DNA from: Sphingobium sp. SCG-1
GTDB lineage: Bacteria; Pseudomonadota; Alphaproteobacteria; Sphingomonadales; Sphingomonadaceae
Assembly: GCF_002953135.1 (NCBI RefSeq)
Contig: NZ_CP026372.1
Location: 3,459,501-3,523,500, forward strand
Reading direction: 5' to 3'
Length of the DNA stretch: 64,000 nucleotides
Shown here: piece after piece, positions 1-9,290 of the stretch
How the letters are laid out: each line of letters begins with the position of its first letter
Position numbering within the stretch: position 1 is the stretch's first letter
Notes under the pieces: model-generated
What the model was told of the DNA's origin: nothing
Seen by the model: only the letters and a program-made list of their open reading frames with translations
The model's database searches: none
Translations under genes and position numbers: made by a program

Positions 1-19
1 CTGAGATCGGAAGAACATA

Positions 20-2077
20 ATGACCCGGCACATTCTCTGGATCTTGACTGCGATCATCGGCGCGGTGGCGCTTAGCGTCGTCGCAGTGTCCCGTGGTGAA
101 GAGGTCAACGCATTGTGGATCGTGGTCGCCGCAGTCAGCTGCTTCCTCGTCGCCTATCGCTATTACGCCCTATTCATCGCCCGCCATGTGATGCGGCTCG
201 ACGCGGCACGGTCCACCCCTGCGATCCGCCGCGCCGACGGCCTCGACTATGTCGCGACCGAAAAGTCCGTCCTGTTCGGCCATCATTTCGCGGCGATCGC
301 AGGCGCCGGGCCGCTGGTCGGGCCAGTGCTGGCGGCGCAGATGGGCTATCTGCCCGGCACGCTGTGGATCATCGTCGGAGTGGTGCTCACGGGGGCAGTG
401 CAGGATTTCATGATCCTGTTCATTTCCATGCGCCGCGACGGCAAGTCGCTGGGCGAACTCATCCGCATGGAAATGGGGCAGGTCGCGGGCACGATCGCGC
501 TGTTCGGCGCGTTCATGATCATGGTCATCATCCTCGCCGTGCTGGCGCTGATCGTCGTCAAGGCGCTGGCCGAAAGCCCGTGGGGCATGTTCACGGTGGC
601 GGCGACGGTGCCGCTCGCCATGGCGATGGGCGCCTATACCCGCTGGATCAGGCCGGGACGGATCGGCGAGGTGTCTCTGCTCGGCCTCATCGGCCTGCTG
701 GCCGCGATCGTCTATGGACAGGCGATCGCGCAAGCGCCCTATTGGGGACCGATCTTCACCTTCAGCCCGCTGACATTGTGCTGGATCTTGATCGGCTATG
801 GCGCGGTCGCTTCCGTCCTGCCGGTTTGGCTGTTGCTCGCGCCACGTGACTATCTGTCGACCTTTCTCAAGATCGGGGCGATTGCCGCACTGGCCATCGG
901 CATCGTCATCATGGCCCCGCCACTCAAAATGCCGGCGCTCACCCAGTTCGCCGACGGCGGCGGACCGGTGTGGTCGGGCGGGCTGTTTCCGTTCCTGTTC
1001 ATCACCATCGCGTGCGGCGCCGTGTCGGGCTTTCATGCGCTGATCGCCAGCGGCACCACGCCCAAGCTGATCGCCAGCGAAGCCCATGCGACGATGATCG
1101 GCTATGGCGCGATGCTGATGGAAGCGATCGTGGCGATCATGGCGCTGGTCGGCGCGTCGATCCTCGACCCCGGCATCTATTTCACGATGAACAGCCCAGC
1201 CGCGCTGATAGGCACTGATCCGGCCAGTGCGGCCGCCGCCGTCGCCGCCATGGGCTTTCCCATCTCCCCCGACCTCATCGCCCAGACCGCGAAAGATGTC
1301 GGCGAACACAGCATCATCAGCCGCGCGGGCGGCGCACCGACGCTGGCGGTGGCGATGGCCGAAATCTTTAGCCACGTCTTTGGCGGCCCGGCCATGAAGG
1401 CCTTCTGGTATCATTTTGCGATCCTGTTCGAAGCGCTATTCATCCTGACCGCCGTCGACGCGGGCACCCGCGCCGGGCGCTTCATGTTGCAGGATCTGAT
1501 CGCGCTCGCCTTGCCATCCTTCAAGGATACGACCAGCCAGTTACCCGGCTTCATCGCAACCGGTCTGTGCGTCGCGTCTTGGGGCTTCTTCCTCTATCAG
1601 GGCGTTACCGACCCGCTGGGCGGGGTCAACACGCTGTGGCCGGTATTCGGTATCTCCAATCAGATGCTTGCCGCCATCGCCCTGATGCTTGCCACCGCCG
1701 TCTTGTTCCGCATGAAGCGGGACCGCTATGCCTGGGTGACGGTGCTGCCCACAGTCTGGCTGCTGATCTGCACATTGTCGGCGGGTTGGCTCAAGCTCTT
1801 CTCGGCCGACGCCAAAGTCGGGTTCCTCGCCCACGCAGCCAAGTTCAGCGCAGCAGCGGATGCCGATGAAGTGCTCAGCCCCGCAAAGTCGATGGCAGAA
1901 ATGCAGCGCATCATCTTCAACGACCGAGTCGACGCCGCGCTGGTTGGGCTGTTCCTGGCCGTCGTGCTGGCGCTACTCTTCTTTACGACGAAGACCTCCA
2001 TCACTGCCCGGCGAGCGGCTCGGCCGACCGCGCGGGAGATCCCAGTTTCGTCATCAAGTGAGGTTGCATTGAGATAG
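20..2077 (+). CDS. cstA: Carbon starvation protein CstA, peptide/pyruvate-type transporter
   Basis: A 685-residue, strongly hydrophobic protein of the CstA/BtsT family, close to the usual length of about 690-720. The N-terminal block with LDYVATEKSVLFGHHFAAIA and GPLVGPVLAAQ, and the later GTRAGRFMLQD segment, are typical of CstA. Family members are inner-membrane transporters for peptides or pyruvate used under carbon limitation. The ATG at 20 follows a purine-rich stretch (gatcggaaga). The small YbdD/YjiX-type partner often found directly downstream is absent; a toxin-antitoxin pair on the other strand follows instead. The family call is secure, the substrate is not. Confidence 0.93.
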   Translation: MTRHILWILTAIIGAVALSVVAVSRGEEVNALWIVVAAVSCFLVAYRYYALFIARHVMRLDAARSTPAIRRADGLDYVATEKSVLFGHHFAAIAGAGPLVGPVLAAQMGYLPGTLWIIVGVVLTGAVQDFMILFISMRRDGKSLGELIRMEMGQVAGTIALFGAFMIMVIILAVLALIVVKALAESPWGMFTVAATVPLAMAMGAYTRWIRPGRIGEVSLLGLIGLLAAIVYGQAIAQAPYWGPIFTFSPLTLCWILIGYGAVASVLPVWLLLAPRDYLSTFLKIGAIAALAIGIVIMAPPLKMPALTQFADGGGPVWSGGLFPFLFITIACGAVSGFHALIASGTTPKLIASEAHATMIGYGAMLMEAIVAIMALVGASILDPGIYFTMNSPAALIGTDPASAAAAVAAMGFPISPDLIAQTAKDVGEHSIISRAGGAPTLAVAMAEIFSHVFGGPAMKAFWYHFAILFEALFILTAVDAGTRAGRFMLQDLIALALPSFKDTTSQLPGFIATGLCVASWGFFLYQGVTDPLGGVNTLWPVFGISNQMLAAIALMLATAVLFRMKRDRYAWVTVLPTVWLLICTLSAGWLKLFSADAKVGFLAHAAKFSAAADADEVLSPAKSMAEMQRIIFNDRVDAALVGLFLAVVLALLFFTTKTSITARRAARPTAREIPVSSSSEVALR

Positions 2078-2117
2078 GCGCAGGACTCTGCCTCCGTGCT
2101 GATCGCAGTCCAATCAG

Positions 2118-2441
2118 TCAGGCAAGTTCTACTGCATGTGCCACTATCGAAACGCCAAGGCGTTCGCGCACCGCTCCGAAGATAGCTGCGAGATTGTCCA
2201 TGCTCGGGTTTCCCTTCTCAGACAACATCCGGTGCAGGCTTTTGCTCGGCCGGTTCGTTTGGGCCGCCAAGGCTTCAAACCCAACCGACGCATTCACCAG
2301 ATCACGAAGGATCAGGCGTGCAATATGGGGCTCACCGTTAAGGAATGCCGTCGCGGCCTCGTCGAGCATGGCTTTGGCAAAGGCAGGATCGCGCGCGGTG
2401 CGCTCCTTCACCGTCTCCTTGAAATCGCGCGTCAGTACCAT
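2118..2441 (-). CDS. HigA-like antitoxin (HI1420-type addiction module antidote)
   Basis: A 107-residue protein matching the HI1420-like 'probable addiction module antidote' family: it starts with TRDFKETVKERTARDP and has a C-terminal helix-turn-helix (LAAQTNRPSKSLHRMLSEKGNPSMDNLAAI) of the Xre type. It would bind and neutralise the toxin encoded 4 bp upstream on the same strand and repress the shared promoter. Toxin-first gene order is normal for this family. It sits beside an integrase remnant, consistent with carriage on a mobile island. Confidence 0.88.
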   Translation of the reverse strand: MVLTRDFKETVKERTARDPAFAKAMLDEAATAFLNGEPHIARLILRDLVNASVGFEALAAQTNRPSKSLHRMLSEKGNPSMDNLAAIFGAVRERLGVSIVAHAVELA

Positions 2442-2445
2442 CTTG

Positions 2446-2784
2446 CTATCCCTTGGCTTTCTTCGCAGTCGCCTTACGGCTCTTATACTCCGTCAACAGC
2501 AGGCTGGCACGATTGATATCGGCCTGCTGTCGCTTCTTCGTTCCACCTACAAACAGGATGATCAGTTCATCTCCATCCTGTCCAAGATAGAGCCGATAGC
2601 CCGGCCCCCAATCGATCGGATATTCTCCAACTCCGCCGCCTATCCATTTAACATTCGACAGATTGCCCAACTCCAGTCTGACAATCGCCGTCGCCACCTT
2701 TGCCCCCGCTTGGGTGTCGAGATCGTCAAACCATGAACGGAACGGGCTGGAGCCGTCTTCGCGGATATACTCCTGTACGATCAA
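2446..2784 (-). CDS. RelE/ParE-superfamily toxin (HigB-like killer protein)
   Basis: A 112-residue basic protein of the phage-derived Gp49/HigB-like 'addiction module killer' type. Visible family marks are EDGSSPFRSWFDDLD near the N-terminus, GPGYRLYLGQDGDELIILFV in the core and GGTKKRQQADI near the end. Such toxins are usually ribosome-dependent mRNA interferases. It is the first gene of a two-gene operon with the downstream antitoxin (4-bp gap). Its lysine-rich tail (KSRKATAKKAKG) is unremarkable for the family. Confidence 0.88.
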   Translation of the reverse strand: MIVQEYIREDGSSPFRSWFDDLDTQAGAKVATAIVRLELGNLSNVKWIGGGVGEYPIDWGPGYRLYLGQDGDELIILFVGGTKKRQQADINRASLLLTEYKSRKATAKKAKG

Positions 2785-2839
2785 ATCATGGCCCTTCTGG
2801 TAACGTATACGTTACCATTTGTCTAGCGTCCTTTGTCGC

Positions 2840-3670
2840 TCAAGCGACCAGACGGAGGCGGTCCAGCTTCGCAGCCCCCTGAGCGAGCAGCTTGGCAATC
2901 TCGTCTGATGTCCGTCGTACGGCCAGCTTGAGGGCTTCATCGACGTGGATTGCCCCTCCTCGCGCCGATAGCCGGTCAGCAGCAATAGCCTAATGACGGC
3001 AATACCGGTCGGGCTAACGCCCTGCTGCTCGGCATAGGCAATCGCCTTGCCCAGCGCTTCGATCTCGGCGACGCTGAGGCGTCTTGTCTTTTTATTGCCA
3101 GCGAGTTTCTTAGCACCCTTAGTGGGATGCTCGGCAAGCAAGCCCTTGTGCTTCGCGTGGCCCAAGATGGCTTGAAGGGTCGCCAGGCAGCGCGCTGCGA
3201 CACCGGGACCTCCGGTCGCCTTGCCGCCCCGGCCGTCCGCCCGAGACTTTTTCATCTGTCCGGTCGCCACATCGTTTTGCAAGTGAAGACTCCTTAATCG
3301 GCCTGTTTCGTCGACCGAGAATCCTGCCTGCATGAGCTTCCGTCAGATACCAGTTGCACAGTTCGGCAACGTTCATCTCGTTCCTAGCGCGACGAGCGTC
3401 ATCCGCCGGGTCTTCCCCGGCAGCAACTGTGCCGAGCTTGATCTTTGCAAGATCGCGCGCTGCTCGGCAGTGATCACGCCAAAGCGACCGATATTGACGC
3501 GGCGTTTGATGCCCTCGGCTTTCCGGTACTGGATGATGAATGTCTTGAGGCCTGAAGGAAGGACGCGAACGCCGAAACCTCGAATCTCACTGTCCCATAG
3601 GACGACCTGCTTTTTCCTCTGGGGGCTTGAGCGCATCCATCGAACGCTTGTTCAGCTTGGCAGTTGGCAT
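2840..3670 (-). pseudogene. Decayed tyrosine recombinase (P4-type integrase)
   Basis: Fragments of one integrase lie in different frames on the minus strand. The start MPTAKLNKRSMDALKPP (ATG at 3670) shifts frame into KKQVVLWDSEIRGFGVRVLP, an arm-binding domain. It shifts again into a core-binding part with NVAELCNWYLTEAHAG, and then into GVAARCLATLQAILGHA and VIRLLLLTGYRREE, which holds the first catalytic arginine. The catalytic middle (H-x-x-R and the tyrosine) is missing. A shifted tail (SDEIAKLLAQGAAKLDRLRL) follows and stops at 2840. At least three frameshifts and one internal deletion make it non-functional. The tRNA-Gly fragment starts 178 bp upstream of its start. Confidence 0.85.
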
Positions 3671-4015
3671 CTCCGCCTCCATTTGGAGACAAAGCTTCTA
3701 GCGGCAGGCTTTGTCTCCATATTGTCTCCAAAATACGCCGTTTGGTGGCGAATTCCAGGATAGGGCGTAGCAAGCAGAAATCATATCTAATTAAAGTATC
3801 TTAGGAAATCGTAATATCGGAAATTGTAGCGTAGCTTTGAAATCAGATTGCCAAGGTTCGGATCGAGGGTTCGAATCCCTTCGCCCGCTCCAGAAATAAG
3901 CAATAGATGCAGCAGCTTAAAATTCCCTCAGGGGGCTGCATTGTCTTGCCCCGTTCCGGGATAATGCCCGGGCTTTGGCTGGTTAAGTAAGATCGGCTAT
4001 ACCAGCGCCACAATG
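3671..4015. other. Gene-free stretch beside the island end
   Basis: The bases between the integrase remnant and the end of the Mfd-like gene contain the tRNA-Gly fragment and little else. A short A/T-rich run (about 3781-3840) lies between integrase start and attachment site, as is usual for arm-type binding regions. I see no convincing reading frame or terminator with a T run. Confidence 0.5.
3848..3892 (+). repeat. Partial tRNA-Gly(GCC) 3' half, attachment-site copy
   Basis: This 45-bp stretch reads as the anticodon loop (TTGCCAA, anticodon GCC), the variable region, a perfect T arm (GAGGG-TTCGAAT-CCCTT), the 3' acceptor strand CGCCCGC, a T discriminator and an encoded CCA. The sequence before 3848 does not continue as a tRNA: the 5' anticodon stem strand does not pair. 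It is therefore a truncated copy such as tRNA-targeting integrases leave at the distal end of an element. An intact tRNA-Gly would be expected to the left, outside this window. Confidence 0.85.
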
Positions 4016-7000
4016 CTATGCCGCAAGGTCTTCGAGAAGGGCCTGTATCCGGTCCTCACGCTCCACCTCCGGTATCGCTTCCGTCAGCAAGAGTCGGTCA
4101 TTTTTTGCCGTCAATTTCTCGGCGGATCGACTCACCGTGAAGTCGGACCGCGGAGTCAAAGCAATGGCTGCTGATCCCGCGTCAATTCTGCTGACGCGCG
4201 CAGCCTTCGCAGCATTGCGCAGGCGAGCATGTCTTAGCAACGTCTCGGCCTCTTCCGGCAGAGGACCGAAGCGGTCGACCAGTTCCTCTTCGAACGCATC
4301 CAAATCCGCCTGACCGGATATCCTCGCAAGCCGGACGTAAAGCGACAACCGAACGTCCGTTTCGGGTATCCAGCTTTCGGGAAGCGAGCCTTGCGTTCCC
4401 AGATTGAGCTCCGGACTCCAGTGTTCGACCGTCTCGCCGCGTGCTTGACGAAGTGCAGCACTCAGGAGGTGCTGGTACAGATCGACACCGATCAACTTCA
4501 TATGCCCTGCCTGGCTTTCTCCCAGTAAGTCGCCCCCACCCCGCATGTCGAGATCACGCGCGCTAATCTCGAACCCCGCCCCGAGCTGGTCAAATGCCGC
4601 CAACGTCCGCAGCCGCTTCAACGTCGCGCTGCCAAGTTCCTTTTCGCTGGCGGTCAGCAGGATGACCTGGCCGCGCCGATTGCCACGCCCTACCCGACCG
4701 CGAAGCTGGTGAAGTTGCGCAAGGCCGAAGCGGTCTGCATTCCACACGATCATCATATTGGCGCGGGGCACGTCCAGGCCAGCCTCAATGATGTTGGTCG
4801 CCAGCAGTATGTCGCCTTCACCTCGCGCGAAACCCACCATCACCCTGTCAATGTCGGCCGGCGCCATCTTGCCGTGCGCCTCCATTAGAACGAGATCGGG
4901 AACCGCCCGACGCAGGCGAGCGGACAGTGCCGCCATGTCTTCGATGCGCGGGACGACGACGAAACTTTGGCCACCCCGTCCCTTTTCCCGCATCAGCGCG
5001 GTGCGGATACGGGCATCATCATATTGGTCCAGGCTGGTCCGGATTGGCTGGCGGCGCGCAGGAGGCGTGGCAATCACCGATATTTGTTGAAGCCCGGCAA
5101 GCGCCATCTGCAAGGTTCTTGGGATTGGCGTAGCGCTCAGAGAGAGCAGATGATGATCGCCTGCACCTCGCAACTTCTTCTTGTCAGCGGCGCCGAAGCG
5201 CTGCTCCTCATCGATTATGACAAGGCCCAGTTTAGCGTAACTGACGCCTTTTGCCATTACAGCGGCGGTGCCGATAACGACCTTGATCGAACCATCAGCG
5301 AGTCCTGCCTTGACCTCCTTCTTTTCCGTCGGAGAAGACAGACGCGATAAGCCTGCGACCGCAATCCCGGATGACTCGAAGCGTTTTTGGAAGCCCTCAA
5401 GATGCTGGCGGACAAGGACCGTCGTGGGCGCGGCCACTATCACTTGATAGCCCGCCAACGCCGCTAGCGCTGCGGCCCGCAAAGCCACTTCGGTCTTTCC
5501 ATATCCGACGTCGCCGACGATCAGGCGATCCATAGGTTTGCCGCGTGCAAGGTCATCTCTCACCGCAGCAATTGCACGGAACTGGTCGGCAGTTTCGTTG
5601 AACGGGAACCCGCCTGCGAAGCGTTCATAAGCGGCGGGATCAGGTTCGATGATAGGTGCCTGAAGTTGGTCGCGAGCCTCCGCCAGAGCTTGCAGTCCCT
5701 TTGCCGTTTCCGCGATCGCGGCCTCTATTGCTCCGCGCCGGTTGGCCCAGGACGATCCTTGGAGAGTATCGAGTTTCACGGCATCTGCATCTGCCCCATA
5801 ACGCCAGATGCGATTGGCTTCGTCAGTGCCGATCAGCCTGCGTGCGCCACCTGCATATTCAAGCGCGATCATTTCGCCCTTCATTCCATCGGTAACGGGT
5901 GCAGGCTCCAGGCCCGTAACTATAGCTACACCATGATCTTCGTGAACGACGACATCGCCAATCCGGATTTCAGGATCGGCAGACCAGGGACTATGCCCCG
6001 CGGCAGGCCGTTCTCCGATAAGCGCTCGGGTTCCCAGCAGGTCAGCCGCTGCCACGACCACATGGCGCTCGTCCACAAAGCCCTGATCGGCCGCGACCTC
6101 CATGCAGCATCCGGAGCCGGATTCGAGAGTTTCGATCTGGCTCCAATCCGATAGCATCGGCAAATCTCGTGAAAGACGCTTGGAGACCCGGCCACGCAGA
6201 AAGCGCAAATCCCTCTGACTTCCCATCAAAATGAAAACGCGTTGCCTTTCCTCCAGAAGCGGCTTAGCGAAGCGCGCCAGACTCGCAAGCGGGGAATGGG
6301 ATTCAACAAAGCGCGGCAAAGCGTCGCACTTTCCCTCCAGAACGATATTTCGCCATGGGGCAGTAGCAGCGCTCCAGATATTCTCGTTTATCGCGTCTAT
6401 TCCACCGTTAGGTTTACGCGCAGCATCTGCGGCAAGCTCAAGGAACCGGCGTCTGCGCTTATCGGCTTTCGGGGAAAGGATCAGCGCGCCTGGGCGAAAA
6501 TGCTCCAGAACGGGAATGGTGCCTTCGGGTAGCGGTTCAGACGCGCGACCGATCTCCAGTCCCTCGAGTTCGTCAACGCTGCGCTGGGAAACAGGATCAT
6601 ACCACCGGATAGCGCTGATTTTTCCGTCCGTAACTTCGATGCGGGCTGGCATTCCCGCGTCAGAGGGAAAGATATCGATCACATCGCCGCGCACCGCCAT
6701 TTCGCCTGGCTCGTCAACCCGGTCATCGGCAAAGTAGCCGATATCCTCCAGTTCAGCACGAAGCTCCTCAAACACAATGGCGTCACCCACGGCCAGCCGC
6801 GGTGGCGCGTCGCCAAAAGCTTCTGGAGGAGGATATCGTCTGGCCGCAGCTTCTCCGCTCATGAAGCAGGCAAAATGCCCGTCATCGATTTGCTGTCGCG
6901 TGATATGCAACGCGCGAAGAACCGAGATTCTCGCGCCGACATTGGCTGGCGATGCAGGTGAGCTGTCGCCCGGCAATGCATCACTGGATGGAAGGTAAAA

Positions 7001-7135
7001 CACGGGGTAGCCGGGGCAAAGTCCCCGAACTGCTGATGCTAAAGCTTCGGCCTGTTGATCGTCATCAGCGAGATAGACGACGTCCTGCTCATCCAGCAGC
7101 GCAGCAATCCGGGTTGCGGTCCACATCAACATCAC
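4016..7135 (-). CDS. Mfd-like transcription-repair coupling helicase, short form
   Basis: A 1039-residue SF2 translocase with the Mfd domain order. It has a UvrB-like N-terminal part (1-370), a CarD-like RNA-polymerase interaction domain around 390-450 (IGDVVVHEDHGVAIVTGLE), helicase motifs with Walker A GDVGYGKTE (541-549) and DEEQ (642-645), a RecG-like RGRVGRG segment, and a C-terminal domain starting near WIPETDVRLSLYVRLA. Mfd displaces RNA polymerase stalled at lesions and recruits UvrA. It is about 100 residues shorter than typical Mfd, mainly at the N-terminus. It may be a divergent paralogue rather than the main Mfd, so no symbol is given. A 68-aa gene lies just upstream. Confidence 0.85.
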   Translation of the reverse strand: MMLMWTATRIAALLDEQDVVYLADDDQQAEALASAVRGLCPGYPVFYLPSSDALPGDSSPASPANVGARISVLRALHITRQQIDDGHFACFMSGEAAARRYPPPEAFGDAPPRLAVGDAIVFEELRAELEDIGYFADDRVDEPGEMAVRGDVIDIFPSDAGMPARIEVTDGKISAIRWYDPVSQRSVDELEGLEIGRASEPLPEGTIPVLEHFRPGALILSPKADKRRRRFLELAADAARKPNGGIDAINENIWSAATAPWRNIVLEGKCDALPRFVESHSPLASLARFAKPLLEERQRVFILMGSQRDLRFLRGRVSKRLSRDLPMLSDWSQIETLESGSGCCMEVAADQGFVDERHVVVAAADLLGTRALIGERPAAGHSPWSADPEIRIGDVVVHEDHGVAIVTGLEPAPVTDGMKGEMIALEYAGGARRLIGTDEANRIWRYGADADAVKLDTLQGSSWANRRGAIEAAIAETAKGLQALAEARDQLQAPIIEPDPAAYERFAGGFPFNETADQFRAIAAVRDDLARGKPMDRLIVGDVGYGKTEVALRAAALAALAGYQVIVAAPTTVLVRQHLEGFQKRFESSGIAVAGLSRLSSPTEKKEVKAGLADGSIKVVIGTAAVMAKGVSYAKLGLVIIDEEQRFGAADKKKLRGAGDHHLLSLSATPIPRTLQMALAGLQQISVIATPPARRQPIRTSLDQYDDARIRTALMREKGRGGQSFVVVPRIEDMAALSARLRRAVPDLVLMEAHGKMAPADIDRVMVGFARGEGDILLATNIIEAGLDVPRANMMIVWNADRFGLAQLHQLRGRVGRGNRRGQVILLTASEKELGSATLKRLRTLAAFDQLGAGFEISARDLDMRGGGDLLGESQAGHMKLIGVDLYQHLLSAALRQARGETVEHWSPELNLGTQGSLPESWIPETDVRLSLYVRLARISGQADLDAFEEELVDRFGPLPEEAETLLRHARLRNAAKAARVSRIDAGSAAIALTPRSDFTVSRSAEKLTAKNDRLLLTEAIPEVEREDRIQALLEDLAA

Positions 7136-7210
7136 GCGAACGGCCCTGCGGCGATGACTTTGAGCGTGAGCAAAGTAAGCCCACGACGGACGGGCGACAA
7201 ACGCAAGCGA

Positions 7211-7417
7211 TCAATCATTGCCGATTTCGCCCTGGTCAGCCGCCTGCTGTTCGGCGCATTGTGCCGCCGAAATCAAACTCTGGCCGGTGAGCCTGGCCGC
7301 GTTAGGAGTCATCGTAACTGCCACGCCGTCAGGACCGTCGAGAACAACGAGACCGTTTTCCGCGCTGGCAGTTCCAGCATCGGCGCGGGGTTGAGGCACG
7401 GCGGAAACGTCAGTCAT
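7211..7417 (-). CDS. Small conserved-looking protein of unknown function
   Basis: A 68-residue protein starting MTDVSAVPQPRADAGTAS, with a compact middle (GLVVLDGPDGVAVTMTPNAA) and an acidic end. Its start overlaps the end of the upstream Crp/Fnr gene by 8 bp, which favours translation from the same mRNA. The core (VVLDGPDGVAVTMTP) alternates hydrophobic and acidic residues as in a small beta-hairpin domain. I do not recognise a function. Starting further upstream would only extend the reading frame into the regulator gene, so ATG 7417 was chosen. Confidence 0.7.
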   Translation of the reverse strand: MTDVSAVPQPRADAGTASAENGLVVLDGPDGVAVTMTPNAARLTGQSLISAAQCAEQQAADQGEIGND

Positions 7418-8243
7418 GATTGGGCCTCTGATCGGGGGCGGGAAGATTAGCGATGTAAAGGTAGGCAGGATCGAACTGGCCCCGCGCAGCGAGGCGCTCG
7501 GCATCCAGGATTTCGACAAGCGAGGCTCGAAACAGGCATAGCCCCTCTTCGCGCAGGTGGCGCAGCACTCTGTTGATGTGGATGCTGGTCAATCCGCATA
7601 TTTCAGCAAGATCGGTCTGCGTAACGTCGAGAGAGAAGCGATGTCCGTCGCTCAGTCCGGCCGAAACCAGTCTTGCGTTGGTTTCGCACAGGAAATGCGC
7701 GACGCGCCCGACTGCGTCGAGACGGCCAAGGCGGAAAAGCCACCCGCGATGAATGGCAGCGTCGATCAGCGTCGCGAACCAGAGCTTACGGGCGAGCATC
7801 GGCCGTGTTTCGGTGATCGCGTCCAGCTTCTTGTGCGGCACGATGGCCACGGTGACTGTCGTCATCGTCGCTACATCGTGATCGAGCACCTTAAGTGGAT
7901 AGGCATGCAGATCGACAAAATCACCGGGTACATGGACAGCGACGAGCTGACGCAAACCGTTCCGATCGTCGATGTACCGCGACATGAAGCCTTCGACCAG
8001 CAAAGTGCTGTGATTTACACGGTCTCCTGCCCATACAAGCGTCGCGCGTGGGCCGAACGTCCGAACCTCACTTATGGCACTTTCCAGCAAATCGCGCTCT
8101 TCGGCGTCAAGCGCTGCCCCGCGCTTGTCTTTTAGAAAACGTTCTGTGAGCAACGCAGAAATCTCCGGGGCGCGCGGATGGGATGACGATAACCCTCCCG
8201 GTGCCTCCACAACGGACGAAGCCTCGACCCGTTGCCACTGCAT
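7410..8243 (-). CDS. Crp/Fnr-family transcriptional regulator
   Basis: A 277-residue protein with an N-terminal cyclic-nucleotide-binding-like beta barrel (VPGDFVDLHAYPL) and a C-terminal Crp-type winged helix (TQTDLAEICGLTSIHINRVLRHLREEGL). The N-terminal cysteines of an Fnr iron-sulfur cluster are absent, so it is not a classical oxygen sensor. It lies upstream of the small gene and the Mfd-like gene on the same strand. The first 30-odd residues are low-complexity, so the true start may be further in. Confidence 0.9.
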   Translation of the reverse strand: MQWQRVEASSVVEAPGGLSSSHPRAPEISALLTERFLKDKRGAALDAEERDLLESAISEVRTFGPRATLVWAGDRVNHSTLLVEGFMSRYIDDRNGLRQLVAVHVPGDFVDLHAYPLKVLDHDVATMTTVTVAIVPHKKLDAITETRPMLARKLWFATLIDAAIHRGWLFRLGRLDAVGRVAHFLCETNARLVSAGLSDGHRFSLDVTQTDLAEICGLTSIHINRVLRHLREEGLCLFRASLVEILDAERLAARGQFDPAYLYIANLPAPDQRPNHD

Positions 8244-8351
8244 CGATAAAATCGTCTTGCCTCAGATTAATCTGTCAGTCTGGCCCGCCCGACGCGAAGT
8301 TCGTTCGCGACCCGCCCCGCGTGACCCCAAAGGTTTGCGCGGGCATGGAGT

Positions 8352-9290
8352 TCATCGATGTGCTGGCTCAAGGACCGTGCGAAAGCCCAGATGCGAAGCC
8401 CCCAGCGTCTCGTCCTGCCCATGGCGGGCCGAGGGCCGATAGCGTGCGCAATAATTAGGCGCACACAGGAACGATCCACCCTTTATGACGCGTGCGCGGG
8501 CGTCGGGTTGCCGTGGATCGAAGCTGGGGTTCTGCGCAATCTTATCGGTGGCGGTGACAGCGCCATGATCCGGACGATACCAGCTTCCTGTCCACTCCCA
8601 AACGTTGCCGATCATGTCGTTAAGGCCGTAAGCGTTCGCCGTTTAGCAGCCGACCGGAGCGAGACGCGTGTAACCGTCCTTGCCATCATTGCTGACAGGG
8701 AAGTCACCCTGCCAGCTATTAGCGATGTCGGGTGCCGGCTGATCGAGGCTTTCAGCCTGGCCGGCTCGGGCTGCATATTCGAATTGCTCTTCGCTCGGCA
8801 AGGTCCGCCCGGCCCAGCGCGCATAAGCCTGTGCATCGGCATGAGCGATGTGGACGACCGGCAGTCGATTGCGCCCGATCAGGTTACTTTGCGGACCTTC
8901 GGGGTGCCGCCAGTCCGCTCCCTTAACGTAATGCCACCACTGATCCGGCGCTACCGGACGTTCGTCGGCACCGGGTGGGTCGAACACGAATGACCTCCCT
9001 TCCGTCTCGGCACGCGTCACATGACCTGTGGCACGGACGAAAGCGGCATATTGTATGTTGGTGACTTCGTGCCGGTCGATCCAGAAACCCTTTATCGTTG
9101 CGGTGTACTTAGGGCCTTCCTCCGCATAGGCGACGTTGCTCCCAAACTGGCCCTGACCTCCCGGAACCCATATCTGGTCATCGGCTATGGCAGGGCACCC
9201 TTGCCTGGGCGCCTGCGCCTTGACCGACCAACCGAGTGAGGCAGGCCCTGCTGCCAGCAGCAAAGCCACGGCAAGAACCCGCCGGATCAT
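8352..9290 (-). pseudogene. Formylglycine-generating enzyme (FGE) interrupted by an in-frame TAA
   Basis: Two pieces in the same frame form one FGE/SUMF1 protein. The first (9290 to 8643) has a signal peptide and GFWIDRHEVTNIQYAAFV, and ends ...LAPVGC-stop. The second resumes at once with TANAYGLNDMIGNVWEWTG and includes SFLCAPNYCARYRPSAR, the catalytic cysteine pair, and LGFR. FGE oxidises the sulfatase active-site cysteine to formylglycine using O2. The stop is TAA at 8645-8643, codon 216 of 312. No frameshift is needed, so one substitution (or a sequencing error) explains it. The start overlaps the sulfatase stop by 4 bp (ATGA). Confidence 0.85.

Noticed and set aside
170..1414. Long minus-strand open frame opposite cstA
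   Set aside because: It is antisense to a clear CstA gene and its translation is Arg/Asp/His-rich with no domain, a typical high-GC shadow.
8352..8615. Independent 87-aa gene starting MIGNVWEWTG
   Set aside because: It is the C-terminal part of the interrupted FGE in the same frame; FGE family proteins never start here.
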